From NCBI RefSeq assembly GCF_041820985.1, contig NZ_JBGUAU010000019.1, positions 53,899-117,898 on the forward strand: DNA of 64,000 nucleotides, read 5' to 3'. The DNA is from Evansella sp041820985 (GTDB lineage Bacteria > Bacillota > Bacilli > Bacillales > Salisediminibacteriaceae). The notes below the pieces were generated by a model. That model did not search any database. It was not told the DNA's origin and saw only the letters and a list, made by a program, of their open reading frames with translations. A program made the translations under genes and the position numbers. The number at the start of each line of letters is the position of its first letter. The stretch's first letter is position 1. This document shows, piece by piece, positions 16,838 through 25,404 of the stretch.

Positions 16838-18514
16838 ATGACATCAACGTTTCATGGGTTGGAGACGATGCGGAGGGCAATATCTGCTCAACAATCTGCG
16901 CTTCATACGACGGGACATAATATTGCGAATGCGAATACTCCTGGGTTTTCAAGACAGAGGGTGAATTTTGCTACAACGAATGCGTTTCCTACTCCTTCGT
17001 TAACTCCACCGTTGATTCCTGGTCAGATTGGAACAGGTGTGAAGGTGAGTGATGTTCAACGTATTCGTGAAAGTTTTTTAGATCTACAGTTTCGTGCGGA
17101 AAATAATCAAAATGGATATTGGTCGGCTAAGCACACAGCATATATGAAAGTAGAAGATATTATGAATGAGCCTACAGAAAATGGGTTGGCAAATTCAATG
17201 GATAGGTTTTGGCGTTCTCTTCAGGATCTATCGGTACATCCTGAGGATTCAGGTGCGAGGTCTGTTGTTCGTCAGCAGGGGATTGCGTTAGCGGAGACGT
17301 TTAATTATACGTATAATTCGTTGGAATCGGTTCAGCGTGATTATCATCAGCAGGTTGAGGTTCAAAAGGACCATATTAATTCGTTGGCTCGTCAAATCAA
17401 TGATCTTAATAAGTTAATTGCAGGGATTGAGCCGAATGGATTAGTTCCTAATGATTTGTATGATAGTCGAGATAAGTTGGTGGATGAGCTTTCCTTATAT
17501 TTGAACGTGAGTGTGGAGCAGGTGAATAGTGGAGGCTTGGCAAGGGAATCGGCTGCAGGCAGGTACACGATTAAGCTACTTGATGAAAACGGAAGAGACC
17601 TAGGTGTGACGTTAGTAGATGGAAGTCGTCTAGAAGCGAATGAGCTTCATCTTTCGTATGATGAGAACACAAAGCTAGTGGATGGTATGTATTTTGCTAA
17701 TCCTCGAGCGGTGGAGGCGGCAAAGGATAGTAGTGGAAAAGTAGATATGGATACGTTGAAAGAGCAAAAGGGTGTTGCTCAATTTACTAATTTGGATCGC
17801 TTTATGCCACCAGGTGGATTGAAGGCTACGATAGAGGCTTATGGATATATGACTGGTGAGATGGAGAAGGGCATAATTCCTGGGATGAAAGCGGAGCTTG
17901 ATTTGATGGTGTTTACCTTTGTTGAAGAGTTTAATAAAGTTCATGCATCTGGATGGAGCTTGTCAGAGATCGAAACTGGTGGAAAATTTATCCAGGATGA
18001 TGGAACAACAGAAGGATATCATTTCTTTACGTTCAATGAAGGGCCAAATGGTGTTATTGGTGATAATAATATAAAAGGTGCTGCCGGCATGCTTCGTGTT
18101 AGTGAAAACATTTTGAACGAATTAAATACTATCGCCGCATCTGGGGCAACGAATGGTAATCCGTTAGCAGTAGCGTTTGCAGGGGATGGGTCCAATGCGT
18201 TGGCGTTAGCAAATGTAAAGGATCGTAATCTTGAATTCAATGGTACAACGACGAATGTACAGAGCTTCTATCAAGGAGTTATTGGAAATATGGCTGTTGC
18301 AACGAGAGAATCGGAAAGAAACATGAACAACACAGAGAGCTTGCGTGATTCGGTGGAGAATCGCCGACAGTCCGTGAGTGGAGTATCTTTGGATGAAGAG
18401 ATGGCGAATATGATTCAATTCCAACACGCCTACAACGCAGCAGCAAGGAATATTACCGTTATTGACGAGATGCTAGATCGGATAATTAACGGCATGGGAG
18501 TTGTGGGTAGGTAG
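16838..18514 (+). CDS. flgK: Flagellar hook-associated protein 1 FlgK
   Basis: First hook-filament junction protein, exported to the distal end of the hook. 558 residues. The N-terminal rod/hook motif (GLETMRRAISAQQSALHTTG then HNIANANTPGFSRQRV) and the C-terminal helix with VSLDEEMANMIQFQHAYNAAAR are diagnostic. Length is slightly above that of B. subtilis FlgK (507). It is in the flgM-flgN-flgK-flgL cluster and likely read from the flgM SigD promoter. Confidence 0.97.
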   Translation: MTSTFHGLETMRRAISAQQSALHTTGHNIANANTPGFSRQRVNFATTNAFPTPSLTPPLIPGQIGTGVKVSDVQRIRESFLDLQFRAENNQNGYWSAKHTAYMKVEDIMNEPTENGLANSMDRFWRSLQDLSVHPEDSGARSVVRQQGIALAETFNYTYNSLESVQRDYHQQVEVQKDHINSLARQINDLNKLIAGIEPNGLVPNDLYDSRDKLVDELSLYLNVSVEQVNSGGLARESAAGRYTIKLLDENGRDLGVTLVDGSRLEANELHLSYDENTKLVDGMYFANPRAVEAAKDSSGKVDMDTLKEQKGVAQFTNLDRFMPPGGLKATIEAYGYMTGEMEKGIIPGMKAELDLMVFTFVEEFNKVHASGWSLSEIETGGKFIQDDGTTEGYHFFTFNEGPNGVIGDNNIKGAAGMLRVSENILNELNTIAASGATNGNPLAVAFAGDGSNALALANVKDRNLEFNGTTTNVQSFYQGVIGNMAVATRESERNMNNTESLRDSVENRRQSVSGVSLDEEMANMIQFQHAYNAAARNITVIDEMLDRIINGMGVVGR

Positions 18515-18524
18515 ATTAGCTTAA

Positions 18525-18555
18525 GGAAGCATGGGGACGGTTCTCGGTGCTTCCA
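18525..18555. repeat. Short palindrome GGAAGCA...TGCTTCC
   Basis: GGAAGCA and TGCTTCC flank TGGGGACGGTTCTCGG. There is no U-tract, so a terminator role is doubtful. It resembles GGGACGGTTCTC repeats known in Bacillus intergenic DNA. Confidence 0.5.
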
Positions 18556-18559
18556 TTGA

Positions 18560-18672
18560 TAAAGTGAGTGGACAGAAGCGAATAGAAGAGAGCAAAGGCG
18601 AGATGCTACCAGAGTACTTGCAATCGATTAGTAGCTTGACAGCTTCCTATTACGTATTTTCAGAGTAGATAT
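18560..18672 (+). repeat. Degenerate copy of family B element
   Basis: Shares CAGAAGCGAATAGAA and the terminal ACGTATTTTCAGAGTAGA block with the better copies near 45.4-45.7 kb. It occupies most of the flgK-flgL gap. Confidence 0.4.
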
Positions 18673-18694
18673 AAATAAAAGTAGGTGGAGAAAT

Positions 18695-19876
18695 ATGCGT
18701 GTTACACAAATGATGCTATCGAATAATTCACTTCGTCATTTAAGTGGTAGTTATCAAACACTTCAAACACTTCAAGATCAATTGTCGACGGGGAAGAAAA
18801 TCAGTCGTGCGTCTCAAGATCCTGTTGTTGCGATGAATGGAATGCGATATCGGACACAAGTAACAGAAATAGAGCAATTTAAAAGAAATTTAGGAGAAGT
18901 GTACAATTGGATGGAAAATGGGGATGCCGCACTAAATGAAGCTACTAATGCTTTGCACCGTATCCGTGAGCTGACTGTTCAAGCGTCCAATGATACATAT
19001 GAAAGTGCTCAGCGTTCAAATATTGCAAAGGAAGTTGCGCAGCTACGTGACCATTTGATGTCGTTGGCTAATACAAAAGCAAATAATAAGTATTTATTTA
19101 ATGGTACAAATACCACAAATCCTCCTGTTCAAGAAAATCTTCTGGATGTAGGGTTTGCTGGTATTGCGGATGCTTTAGATGCATTACCTAACAATGAGTT
19201 TGAACCTGGAGAATTTTCACACGTACTAAATCATATGGGAGATCGTTATGAGCTTCGTGAAAAAGATGATAATACGTATTTGTTTGTGAATGTGAATAAT
19301 CCTGGGAAAACAATTATGTTATCTAAGAATGAAGAAAATGGTTCTCTTCAATCTGTAAACTATTCTCATACTTATGAAAAAGATGGGGTTCAAGTTACAG
19401 ATGAAAAGGTATTACAGGAACGTGAATTTGTTATTTCTAGTAGACAAGCTGTTTCTACAAATAGTCAAGTCGTAGAGATGGAACTACTAAAAGGTGTTAA
19501 TATTCCTGTAAATATAGACCCTAACAATATTTTTTCTAGTGAGTTTTTTGCTGATCTTATCCAACTTGAAAAGGCGATGAAGGATTCCAATGTCACTGGA
19601 GAAAAAATGACGGAGTTCCTTGCTGTTTTAGATCGAAATATCGATAAAGTCGTTAATGAACGAGCTGAACTAGGTGCTCGATACAATCGGGTAGAAATGA
19701 TTGAATATCGTGTAATGGAACAAGAAGTAATTGCAAAACGAACGTTATCACATAATGAGGATGCAGATATTGAAAAAGTTATATCCAGCTTACTCATGGC
19801 GGAGAATGTTCATCGTGCTGCCTTGTCATCCATGTCACGGATTATGCAGCCATCATTAATGGACTTCTTAAGATAG
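18695..19876 (+). CDS. flgL: Flagellar hook-associated protein 3 FlgL
   Basis: Second hook-filament junction protein, flagellin-like. 393 residues; the N-terminal MRVTQMMLSNNSLRHL, STGKKISRASQDPVVAMNGM and the C-terminal SSLLMAENVHRAALSSMSRI follow FlgL rather than flagellin. It is longer than B. subtilis FlgL (298) because of an enlarged central region (about 150-290). AGGTGGAG lies before ATG 18695. A MITE is inserted just downstream. Confidence 0.96.
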   Translation: MRVTQMMLSNNSLRHLSGSYQTLQTLQDQLSTGKKISRASQDPVVAMNGMRYRTQVTEIEQFKRNLGEVYNWMENGDAALNEATNALHRIRELTVQASNDTYESAQRSNIAKEVAQLRDHLMSLANTKANNKYLFNGTNTTNPPVQENLLDVGFAGIADALDALPNNEFEPGEFSHVLNHMGDRYELREKDDNTYLFVNVNNPGKTIMLSKNEENGSLQSVNYSHTYEKDGVQVTDEKVLQEREFVISSRQAVSTNSQVVEMELLKGVNIPVNIDPNNIFSSEFFADLIQLEKAMKDSNVTGEKMTEFLAVLDRNIDKVVNERAELGARYNRVEMIEYRVMEQEVIAKRTLSHNEDADIEKVISSLLMAENVHRAALSSMSRIMQPSLMDFLR

Positions 19877-19890
19877 ATTTATAAATAAAT

Positions 19891-20073
19891 GGCTCTGTTA
19901 AACTTTGATGTTGATTTTTCTACAGGTTGCTCGCTTTCCTAGGGCGAACCGCAAGCCTCCTCGGTCGTTACCTCCCTGCGGGGTCTCGCCTGGCCTGCTT
20001 TTCCCACAGGAGTCTCGCACCTTCCGTAAAAATCAACATTGTATAAATATCAACATTATCCTTTAACATAGCC
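19891..20073 (+). mobile_element. MITE-like element, copy 1 (183 bp)
   Basis: Starts GGCTCTGTTAAAC, ends TTTAACATAGCC, with subterminal GATGTTGATTTTT and AAAAATCAACATT as inverted repeats. Perfect 8-bp target duplication AAATAAAT on both sides. No coding capacity. Confidence 0.88.
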
Positions 20074-20124
20074 AAATAAATAGTAACCTGTTTTTCCAGT
20101 AGTTTCATAGAAGGTGGTGGTATC

Positions 20125-20706
20125 TTGCAAATACCTAAAATACAAATTCATACTCAAAGAGCGGAAACGGGAATTTCACAGAACAGACCTTCTATGTCTA
20201 TTCGGCAACAACAAGCTGATTTAGATATTAAGCAAGACTTGGCAGGGAGTTTCCGGTTAAGCTCTACTGCTTCCAAATTGTTTATTGACCAAAGTGAAGC
20301 ATTTGCTGATGCTGGGTCAATTCCACCTTTACGACGTGCTTCTAATTGGGCAGCCTCGACGAAGCAATCCGTTATGCAGTATATCGCTAAGGTTGCTCGA
20401 CAAGGAGAGCAGTTAAAGAAGATTGAAAATGGTGGAAATGCAATAGTTGGATTAGCAAAAGAAAATGGTGAGAGAAGAAGTTATGAAGTTGGTCTAGGTT
20501 ATGTGCCTAAAACAGCTTTTAAAGTTCGATTTAATTATGTTCCTTCTGAAGTGAGCGTTGATATTGATTGGAAGGGACCACAGATCAGATTTAAAAAAAA
20601 TGAGCCTAATATTCACATACCTAGATGGGAATCCAATGTTTATCTGCAACAAAAAAATGCTATCTCTTTTTCCGTTTCAGGCAGTCATGTAAATAAACAA
20701 CTATAG
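20125..20706 (+). CDS. yviE: YviE-like flagellar-locus protein (DUF6470)
   Basis: 193 residues, no signal or membrane segment. N-terminal MQIPKIQIHTQRAETGI and the repeated IRQQQADLDIKQ-style and VSVDIDWKGPQIRF-type strands resemble DUF6470/YviE, found between flgL and fliW in Bacillus. Start TTG 20125 follows GGTGGTGG. Function unknown; synteny suggests a motility role. A terminator-like hairpin follows, so fliW is probably a separate unit. Confidence 0.85.
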   Translation: MQIPKIQIHTQRAETGISQNRPSMSIRQQQADLDIKQDLAGSFRLSSTASKLFIDQSEAFADAGSIPPLRRASNWAASTKQSVMQYIAKVARQGEQLKKIENGGNAIVGLAKENGERRSYEVGLGYVPKTAFKVRFNYVPSEVSVDIDWKGPQIRFKKNEPNIHIPRWESNVYLQQKNAISFSVSGSHVNKQL

Positions 20707-20708
20707 TG

Positions 20709-20750
20709 GGAAGTTGAAAGATGCTGTTGAGATCTTTTGGCTTCTTTTTG
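20709..20750 (+). terminator. Probable terminator after yviE
   Basis: GAAG-ttg-AAAGAT pairs with ATCTTT-tgg-CTTC, followed by TTTTTG. Confidence 0.6.
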
Positions 20751-20967
20751 TTGAGGTGACAGTGGTTATTCGCGAATAAATGAAAAAAAAGATTATTCTG
20801 TCTTTTTCACAAGAAAGAAATTACTAAAAATATGGACGATCATGATAATAAAAGTGTTGTGTCATAGGTAGTGTCAATATACAAAAAATAGTAAACGAAA
20901 AATGAAGAAAAGATGGTAAAATAAGATTATGTCGAAAATTAGCATATGGACTAGAGTTTAAGTTCTA

Positions 20968-21251
20968 GGCTTTGTTAAACGTCGATGTTGATTTTTACTA
21001 CAGGTTGCTCGCTTTCCTTAGGGCGAAACTCAAGCCACCTCCCTCCCAGTTCGGCCTAAGAGCGTGCTCACGTCCTGGGGGGGGACGGCCACATTTTGCC
21101 ATCCTGGCTCCGCCTCCCTGTGGGGTCTCGCCTGGCTCGCTTCTCCGAAAGACAACGCACCCAGAAAAATACGGTAGTATTTTTCAAGGAGCTCGCACCT
21201 TCCGTAAAAATCAATATGGCACAAATATCAACATTGTCCTTTAACATAGCC
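20968..21251 (+). mobile_element. MITE-like element, copy 2 (284 bp, expanded)
   Basis: GGCTTTGTTAAAC start and TTTAACATAGCC end as in copy 1, with about 100 extra internal bases including a hairpin GAAAAATAC...GTATTTTTC. Flanks AAGTTCTA and AAGTTTAA are a decayed 8-bp duplication (6 of 8). It ends 25 bases before the fliW start. Confidence 0.82.
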
Positions 21252-21276
21252 AAGTTTAAAAAATGGAGTGATAAAC

Positions 21277-21729
21277 GTGAAAATAGAAACGAAGTATTCA
21301 GGTGAGACAGAGATTAACCCTTCCAATATCATTCATTTCGAGCAAGGAGTTCCAAGTTTCGAAGAGGAGAAGCAGTTTGTTTTATTACCATTCAGTGAAG
21401 AGCCAAGTCCCTTTTATATATTGCAGTCTACTATAACTCCAGGATTAGCATTTATGGTAATGACACCGTTTCAATTTTTCCCCAAATATGAGGCGAAATT
21501 AGCAGATAATGTTATTGAACAATTAGAGATAGACAACGAGGAAGATGTTGCTTTGTTCGTAATTCTTACGTTACGAGATGAGTTAGTTGATTCCACAGCG
21601 AACTTACGAGGACCAATTGTCATTAATAGCAAAAAGCAAAAAGGGAAACAGATAGTTTTAAATGAATCCAGCTATGAAACAAAACATCCGTTAGCTACTT
21701 TTGCAGCAGCAGGACAGAAGGAGAGATAA
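21277..21729 (+). CDS. fliW: Flagellar assembly factor FliW
   Basis: Binds flagellin and the CsrA dimer; when flagellin is exported FliW is free to sequester CsrA, so hag translation is tuned to export. 150 residues; diagnostic INPSNIIHFEQGVPSFEEEKQF, here from residue 12, and NLRGPIVIN. GTG 21277 is 6 bases after TGGAGTG; GTG 21268 overlaps that SD. The SD and start lie just outside a MITE inserted upstream. csrA follows after 5 bases. Confidence 0.96.
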   Translation: MKIETKYSGETEINPSNIIHFEQGVPSFEEEKQFVLLPFSEEPSPFYILQSTITPGLAFMVMTPFQFFPKYEAKLADNVIEQLEIDNEEDVALFVILTLRDELVDSTANLRGPIVINSKKQKGKQIVLNESSYETKHPLATFAAAGQKER

Positions 21730-21734
21730 CTACA

Positions 21735-21965
21735 ATGCTCGTTCTTACTAGGAAAACAAATGAAGCTATTAAAATCGGTGATGATATTGAGATTAAGGTT
21801 CTTAGTGTTGATGGAGATCAAGTGAAAATTGGAATTAGTGCTCCTCGACATGTGGATATTCATCGTAAAGAAGTATATCTATCGATTCAGGAAGAGAATA
21901 ATGCAGCAGCCAATAATTCATCAGTAGATGTATTACAGCAATTAATCAAAAAAGGCAAGTTCTAA
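21735..21965 (+). CDS. csrA: Carbon storage regulator CsrA
   Basis: RNA-binding translational repressor; in Bacillus it blocks hag mRNA by binding GGA motifs over the SD. 76 residues with the canonical MLVLTRKTNEAIKIGDDIEIKV start (first 20 residues match the family) and RNA-contacting VKIGISAPRHVDIHRKEVY. Overlapping regulation with fliW is expected, since the two genes are 5 bases apart. Confidence 0.98.
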   Translation: MLVLTRKTNEAIKIGDDIEIKVLSVDGDQVKIGISAPRHVDIHRKEVYLSIQEENNAAANNSSVDVLQQLIKKGKF

Positions 21966-22060
21966 CTTGAGATTGTTAAAAATTTTGTCAAATTTTGAAT
22001 AAAATAGTCGAAATTTCTAAAATTTTGCGGGTATTTTTTTTGTTTCTGTGATAAAATAGT

Positions 22061-22084
22061 AAAAAATCGTTCTATTTAGTGAAA
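22061..22084. promoter_or_regulatory. Possible operator-like motif shared with 3811-3834
   Basis: TCGTTCTATTTAGTGAAA preceded by an A-run, 22 of 24 identical to the block before the amidase gene. It is 108 bases upstream of the LuxR-type gene. Confidence 0.35.
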
Positions 22085-22191
22085 TATTATATTTTTTTGT
22101 CGAAAATTGGACAAAAACGATAACTTACTTACGAATATATTTACGATAATCAACAGGACGGTAATAGATTAATCAGAGGTGGGTAGATCTT

Positions 22192-22890
22192 ATGCTAGTG
22201 ACAGCAACACAACAACAAGTTAAGGGGCCAAACATTTTCTTTATTGATAAACACAATGAAATAGTCTCAGAACAAATAGAAGCAATTAGTTCCAACATGA
22301 AGCAAGGATCTATTACTAGGAATAATTTATTACCCAAAAATGTCTCTGATCATGATCTTGTTTTTTACTATGTAAGTGAGTACTCACGACCAACGGTTCG
22401 ATCGATTGTTACTGTTTGTGAGGAATGGCAAGAAAAGAAAAAAGGATTCTTGGTTTTAGTTCACAATGATTTACGTGAAACGAAGGTTATCCCTTATCTT
22501 ACGCTTCCTGTCAATGGTATCGTTTCTTTATCTTTTTTGGAAAAAAATAGTGGGATTGTTTTTCAATTTTTGAAGCAAAAAGGCGTGTTTTTAGAACCAA
22601 CTCTTCATCAAGCTCTCATAGCTGAAATTGAGAAACAAAAACTAAAAGATAAACCTATCAAGAAATTAATTCTAAAAAGAGAAACTGTGAAATTAACGGA
22701 AAACGAAAAAGATGTTCTTCAGTTAATTTTGGATGGGTATAACAATCGTCAAATTTCAGACAAGCTGTACCTAGCACCCTCCACTATTAGTACTATTATT
22801 AGTCAGTTATTGCGAAAAATTGAGGCGAAAGACCGCACGGATGCCATGGTGAAATCCATTCGGTATGGGTGGGTTGAGGCAGCTAGGTAA
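22192..22890 (+). CDS. Orphan LuxR/DegU-like transcriptional regulator with divergent N-terminus
   Basis: 232 residues. The C-terminal 65 form a LuxR/GerE HTH (LTENEKDVLQLILDGYNNRQ, then ISDKLYLAPSTISTIISQLL) ending DRTDAMVKSIRYGWVEA, very like the DegU C-terminus DRTQAVVEAIKNGWV. The N-terminal 150 residues have the length of a receiver domain, but the acidic pair and phospho-acceptor Asp are not recognisable, so phosphorylation by a kinase is unlikely. It sits alone between csrA and hag, where B. subtilis has no such gene; I infer a motility regulator acting without phosphorylation. GAGGTGGG precedes the ATG. Confidence 0.8.
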   Translation: MLVTATQQQVKGPNIFFIDKHNEIVSEQIEAISSNMKQGSITRNNLLPKNVSDHDLVFYYVSEYSRPTVRSIVTVCEEWQEKKKGFLVLVHNDLRETKVIPYLTLPVNGIVSLSFLEKNSGIVFQFLKQKGVFLEPTLHQALIAEIEKQKLKDKPIKKLILKRETVKLTENEKDVLQLILDGYNNRQISDKLYLAPSTISTIISQLLRKIEAKDRTDAMVKSIRYGWVEAAR

Positions 22891-22908
22891 TTAATATATT
22901 TTAAGTGA

Positions 22909-22940
22909 GTGAAGCCTTTTGTATGGGGCTTCTTTTTGGT
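22909..22940 (+). terminator. Terminator after LuxR-type gene
   Basis: GAAGCC (22911) pairs with GGCTTC (22927) followed by TTTTT; isolates hag from upstream transcription. Confidence 0.7.
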
Positions 22941-23110
22941 TTGGGTGGGTAGAGAAAATAATTTGGTAGGCAGGAAAGTAGTTCGTTAGTTACTAGTTGG
23001 TTTGGAGTATTACTTATCTTGACGTGACGTTTACTTTTGTATCCCCCTCCGAATATATTGGAGTTTTGAAATGGATTCGGGAATTTTTTTATTTTTTCAA
23101 CAAAAAATGC

Positions 23111-23137
23111 TAAACATCTAAAACTTTCGTCCGATAT
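23111..23137 (+). promoter_or_regulatory. SigD promoter of hag
   Basis: TAAA (23111-23114), 15 bases, TCCGATAT (23130-23137): near-perfect flagellar sigma promoter. The transcript would have a leader of about 115 bases. Confidence 0.92.
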
Positions 23138-23206
23138 AAGTATTGAATGATCATAAAGAAAAGGGCGGCCGACCTTGACTGAGTGATCAAACAACGAACT
23201 TCTGAT

Positions 23207-23218
23207 CACAAGGATGTG
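23207..23218 (+). promoter_or_regulatory. CsrA binding site 1 in the hag leader
   Basis: CACAAGGATGTG: CACA/TGTG stem presenting AGGA in the loop, matching the SELEX-type CsrA consensus RUACARGGAUGU. Confidence 0.78.
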
Positions 23219-23239
23219 GGAGGAAGCAAAAAAACATAA

Positions 23240-23253
23240 TTTCAAGGAGGAAA
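23240..23253 (+). promoter_or_regulatory. CsrA binding site 2 over the hag Shine-Dalgarno
   Basis: TTTCAAGGAGGAAA: TTTC/GAAA stem with the SD GGAGG in the loop region. CsrA bound here would block ribosome entry to the ATG at 23260. Confidence 0.78.
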
Positions 23254-23259
23254 TTACAA

Positions 23260-24906
23260 ATGATTATTAACAATAATATTCCAGCGTTAAGTTCATTCAG
23301 ACAAATGGGGATCAACCAAAACGCTGCACAAAGTTCAATGGAAAAATTATCATCAGGTCTACGTATCAACCGTGCTGGTGATGATGCTGCTGGTTTAACA
23401 ATCTCTGAAAAAATGAGAGCGCAAATCCGTGGTTTAGACCAAGCTTCTCGTAATGCACAAGATGGTATCTCATTAATCCAAACTGCAGAGGGTGCATTAG
23501 ACGAAACTCATAACATCCTTCAACGTATGCGTGAATTAGCTAACCAGTCTGCTAACGGAACGAACACTAAGGAAGACCGTGAAGCTATTCAAAATGAAAT
23601 AAACCAACTAAAACAAGAAATTGATCGAATCGGTGACACTACTGAGTTTAATACTCAAAAGCTACTAAATGGTAATTTAAAAAGCGCAGGAAGTGTTTCT
23701 GTGGGTCAAGATACTACTACAGGTTCAATTATTGCTAAGCAAACTGCTGGTGAAGTTACAGGTAATGCGGCGATGCACGAAGCAAATGCAGCAATTACTG
23801 CATCTGAATTTAAACAAGAAAAAGTGGTTATTGATGGAACAGAAATTACTGTGGATTGGCAAAATCTATCAAGTTCTGAGAGAAACATATTAATTGGAGT
23901 TTCAAATGATGCAAGTGCAAGAAATGCAGCTAAGGACTTAATTGTAAACAAAATTAATGAAGCTATTGATGCATCAGGTGCCAATGTAGCACATGTAACA
24001 GGTTATGTGGATGATTCTGGTTCTCTAGTTTTACAAAGTGGTTCAAAAGGAACTAACTCAGGATTTGAATTTAAAACTGATGAGGCAATATTAAGTAGTA
24101 TTTTATCCGATGAGAATGGTACTGTTGCTGCTGCGAATAGTGAAGTAACTGCAGGAACTACTAAATATAGTGGTGCAGAAATTCAAGGACCAACAGAGTT
24201 TCATTTTGAGGTAGACGGTATTAGGTTACAAGGTTCTATGGCTGCTGTTGCAGGTGATGGCACTGTAGACATGACAGAGGTTGCTAGTAGGTTCGAAACA
24301 GCAATAAAAACTGCAGTTGATAGTTATAACACGGCTCAAGGAAGATCAGCAGGACAGGAAGGTTTCATAGAGGCAGTAAAGGTTAATGCCTTAAATGACG
24401 GTCGATTACAAGTAGTTAGTGAAAGTGGACCTGTGTCATTCTCTGATAAAACTGGGGCTACAATGGTATCTGACCTTGGTTTAAGCGAAGCTCAGACATC
24501 CGCATCTAGTAATGGTGGTATGACTTATCAAATTGGTGCAAATCGTGGTCAACAAATTACTTTCTCAATAGGTGATATGCGTTCGGCTTCATTAGGAGTT
24601 TCAGGTGTAAACGTAACTACAGAAGCTGGTGCTAGTAAAGCATTAGAATCATTAGATAAAGCTATTTCGAAAGTTTCTGAACAACGTTCTTCTCTAGGAG
24701 CGGTTCAAAACCGTTTAGAGCATACAATTAATAACTTAAATAACTCAGCAGAGAACTTACAAGCTGCTGAATCTCGTATCCGTGACGTTGATATGGCTCG
24801 TGAAGTAATGGAAATGACGAAGAATAACATTCTTTCTCAAGCTTCTCAAGCAATGCTTGCACAAGCGAACCAAGCTCCACAAGCTGTATTACAATTACTT
24901 GGATAA
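23260..24906 (+). CDS. hag: Flagellin
   Basis: Filament subunit, exported through the flagellum. 548 residues against 304 in B. subtilis Hag. Conserved D0/D1 ends: N-terminal INNNIPALSSFRQMGINQNA, SSGLRINRAGDDAAGLTISE and C-terminal ESRIRDVDMAREVMEMTKN ending QAPQAVLQLLG. About 280 residues between positions 170 and 455 form a surface-exposed D2/D3-type insertion rich in Ala, Thr and Asp. AAGGAGG is 8 bases from ATG. Regulation: SigD promoter and CsrA-type leader, with fliW-csrA just upstream. Confidence 0.97.
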   Translation: MIINNNIPALSSFRQMGINQNAAQSSMEKLSSGLRINRAGDDAAGLTISEKMRAQIRGLDQASRNAQDGISLIQTAEGALDETHNILQRMRELANQSANGTNTKEDREAIQNEINQLKQEIDRIGDTTEFNTQKLLNGNLKSAGSVSVGQDTTTGSIIAKQTAGEVTGNAAMHEANAAITASEFKQEKVVIDGTEITVDWQNLSSSERNILIGVSNDASARNAAKDLIVNKINEAIDASGANVAHVTGYVDDSGSLVLQSGSKGTNSGFEFKTDEAILSSILSDENGTVAAANSEVTAGTTKYSGAEIQGPTEFHFEVDGIRLQGSMAAVAGDGTVDMTEVASRFETAIKTAVDSYNTAQGRSAGQEGFIEAVKVNALNDGRLQVVSESGPVSFSDKTGATMVSDLGLSEAQTSASSNGGMTYQIGANRGQQITFSIGDMRSASLGVSGVNVTTEAGASKALESLDKAISKVSEQRSSLGAVQNRLEHTINNLNNSAENLQAAESRIRDVDMAREVMEMTKNNILSQASQAMLAQANQAPQAVLQLLG

Positions 24907-24922
24907 TTCTATTATTCAACTT

Positions 24923-24957
24923 AAGAGAGGCTCTAGTTCTACTAGGGTCTCTTTTTA
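24923..24957 (+). terminator. Terminator after hag
   Basis: AAGAGA..CTAGT pairs with ACTAG..TCTCTT around TCT, followed by TTTT. Confidence 0.75.
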
Positions 24958-25021
24958 TACATATAATGGTTCATAATGGGAAAGTTAATATAGTAAATTG
25001 ATTTGAAATGAGATGATATAA

Positions 25022-25384
25022 ATGGAAAAATACATAGAAGTAATGAAACAATCTCTTGAACTTACTGAAACAATGCTACAAGGTCTACAACATATTCAAA
25101 AACTTATAGGGGAGGGCAAACATGAACAGACCATCATTACGTTTGAGGATGTCCTTTCTGCCTACTCCACAATAGAAAATTCAATCAAACCTATCAAAGA
25201 CAAGTTAGAATGTGAACAGCAAACTTCAACTAACCTCAACCACATCTTAGAATTAGTTGTAAATCGCTATGAGGAAAAAGATTACTATAAAGTACAAGAG
25301 GTCATGCAGTTCACCCTCATCCCACAGGTGAAGAAGTGGAAAGAAGAGTTAGAAAATACATTTCACCCGTACATTGTATCCTAA
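25022..25384 (+). CDS. Small helical protein, flagellar locus, unknown function
   Basis: 120 residues, helical and charged, no signal peptide. It has the layout of the protein at 29983-30369: N-terminal helix pair with a LTETMLQGLQHIQKLIGEG-type stretch, then a C-terminal PQVKKWKEELEN that parallels PALIKWKQVL there. The two may be distant paralogues bracketing the filament genes; this is inferred by eye. It could be an export chaperone-like protein, as FliS/FliT/FlgN are also small helical proteins, but no family is recognised. Confidence 0.6.
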   Translation: MEKYIEVMKQSLELTETMLQGLQHIQKLIGEGKHEQTIITFEDVLSAYSTIENSIKPIKDKLECEQQTSTNLNHILELVVNRYEEKDYYKVQEVMQFTLIPQVKKWKEELENTFHPYIVS

Positions 25385-25404
25385 TTCGAGAAGGAGGTAA
25401 TCAC

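Noticed and set aside
18525..18555. Terminator of flgK
   Set aside because: The stem lacks a U-tract and resembles a dispersed palindrome.
20972..21244. ORFs inside the MITE copy 2
   Set aside because: Frame continues through inverted-repeat DNA; low-complexity product with no SD.
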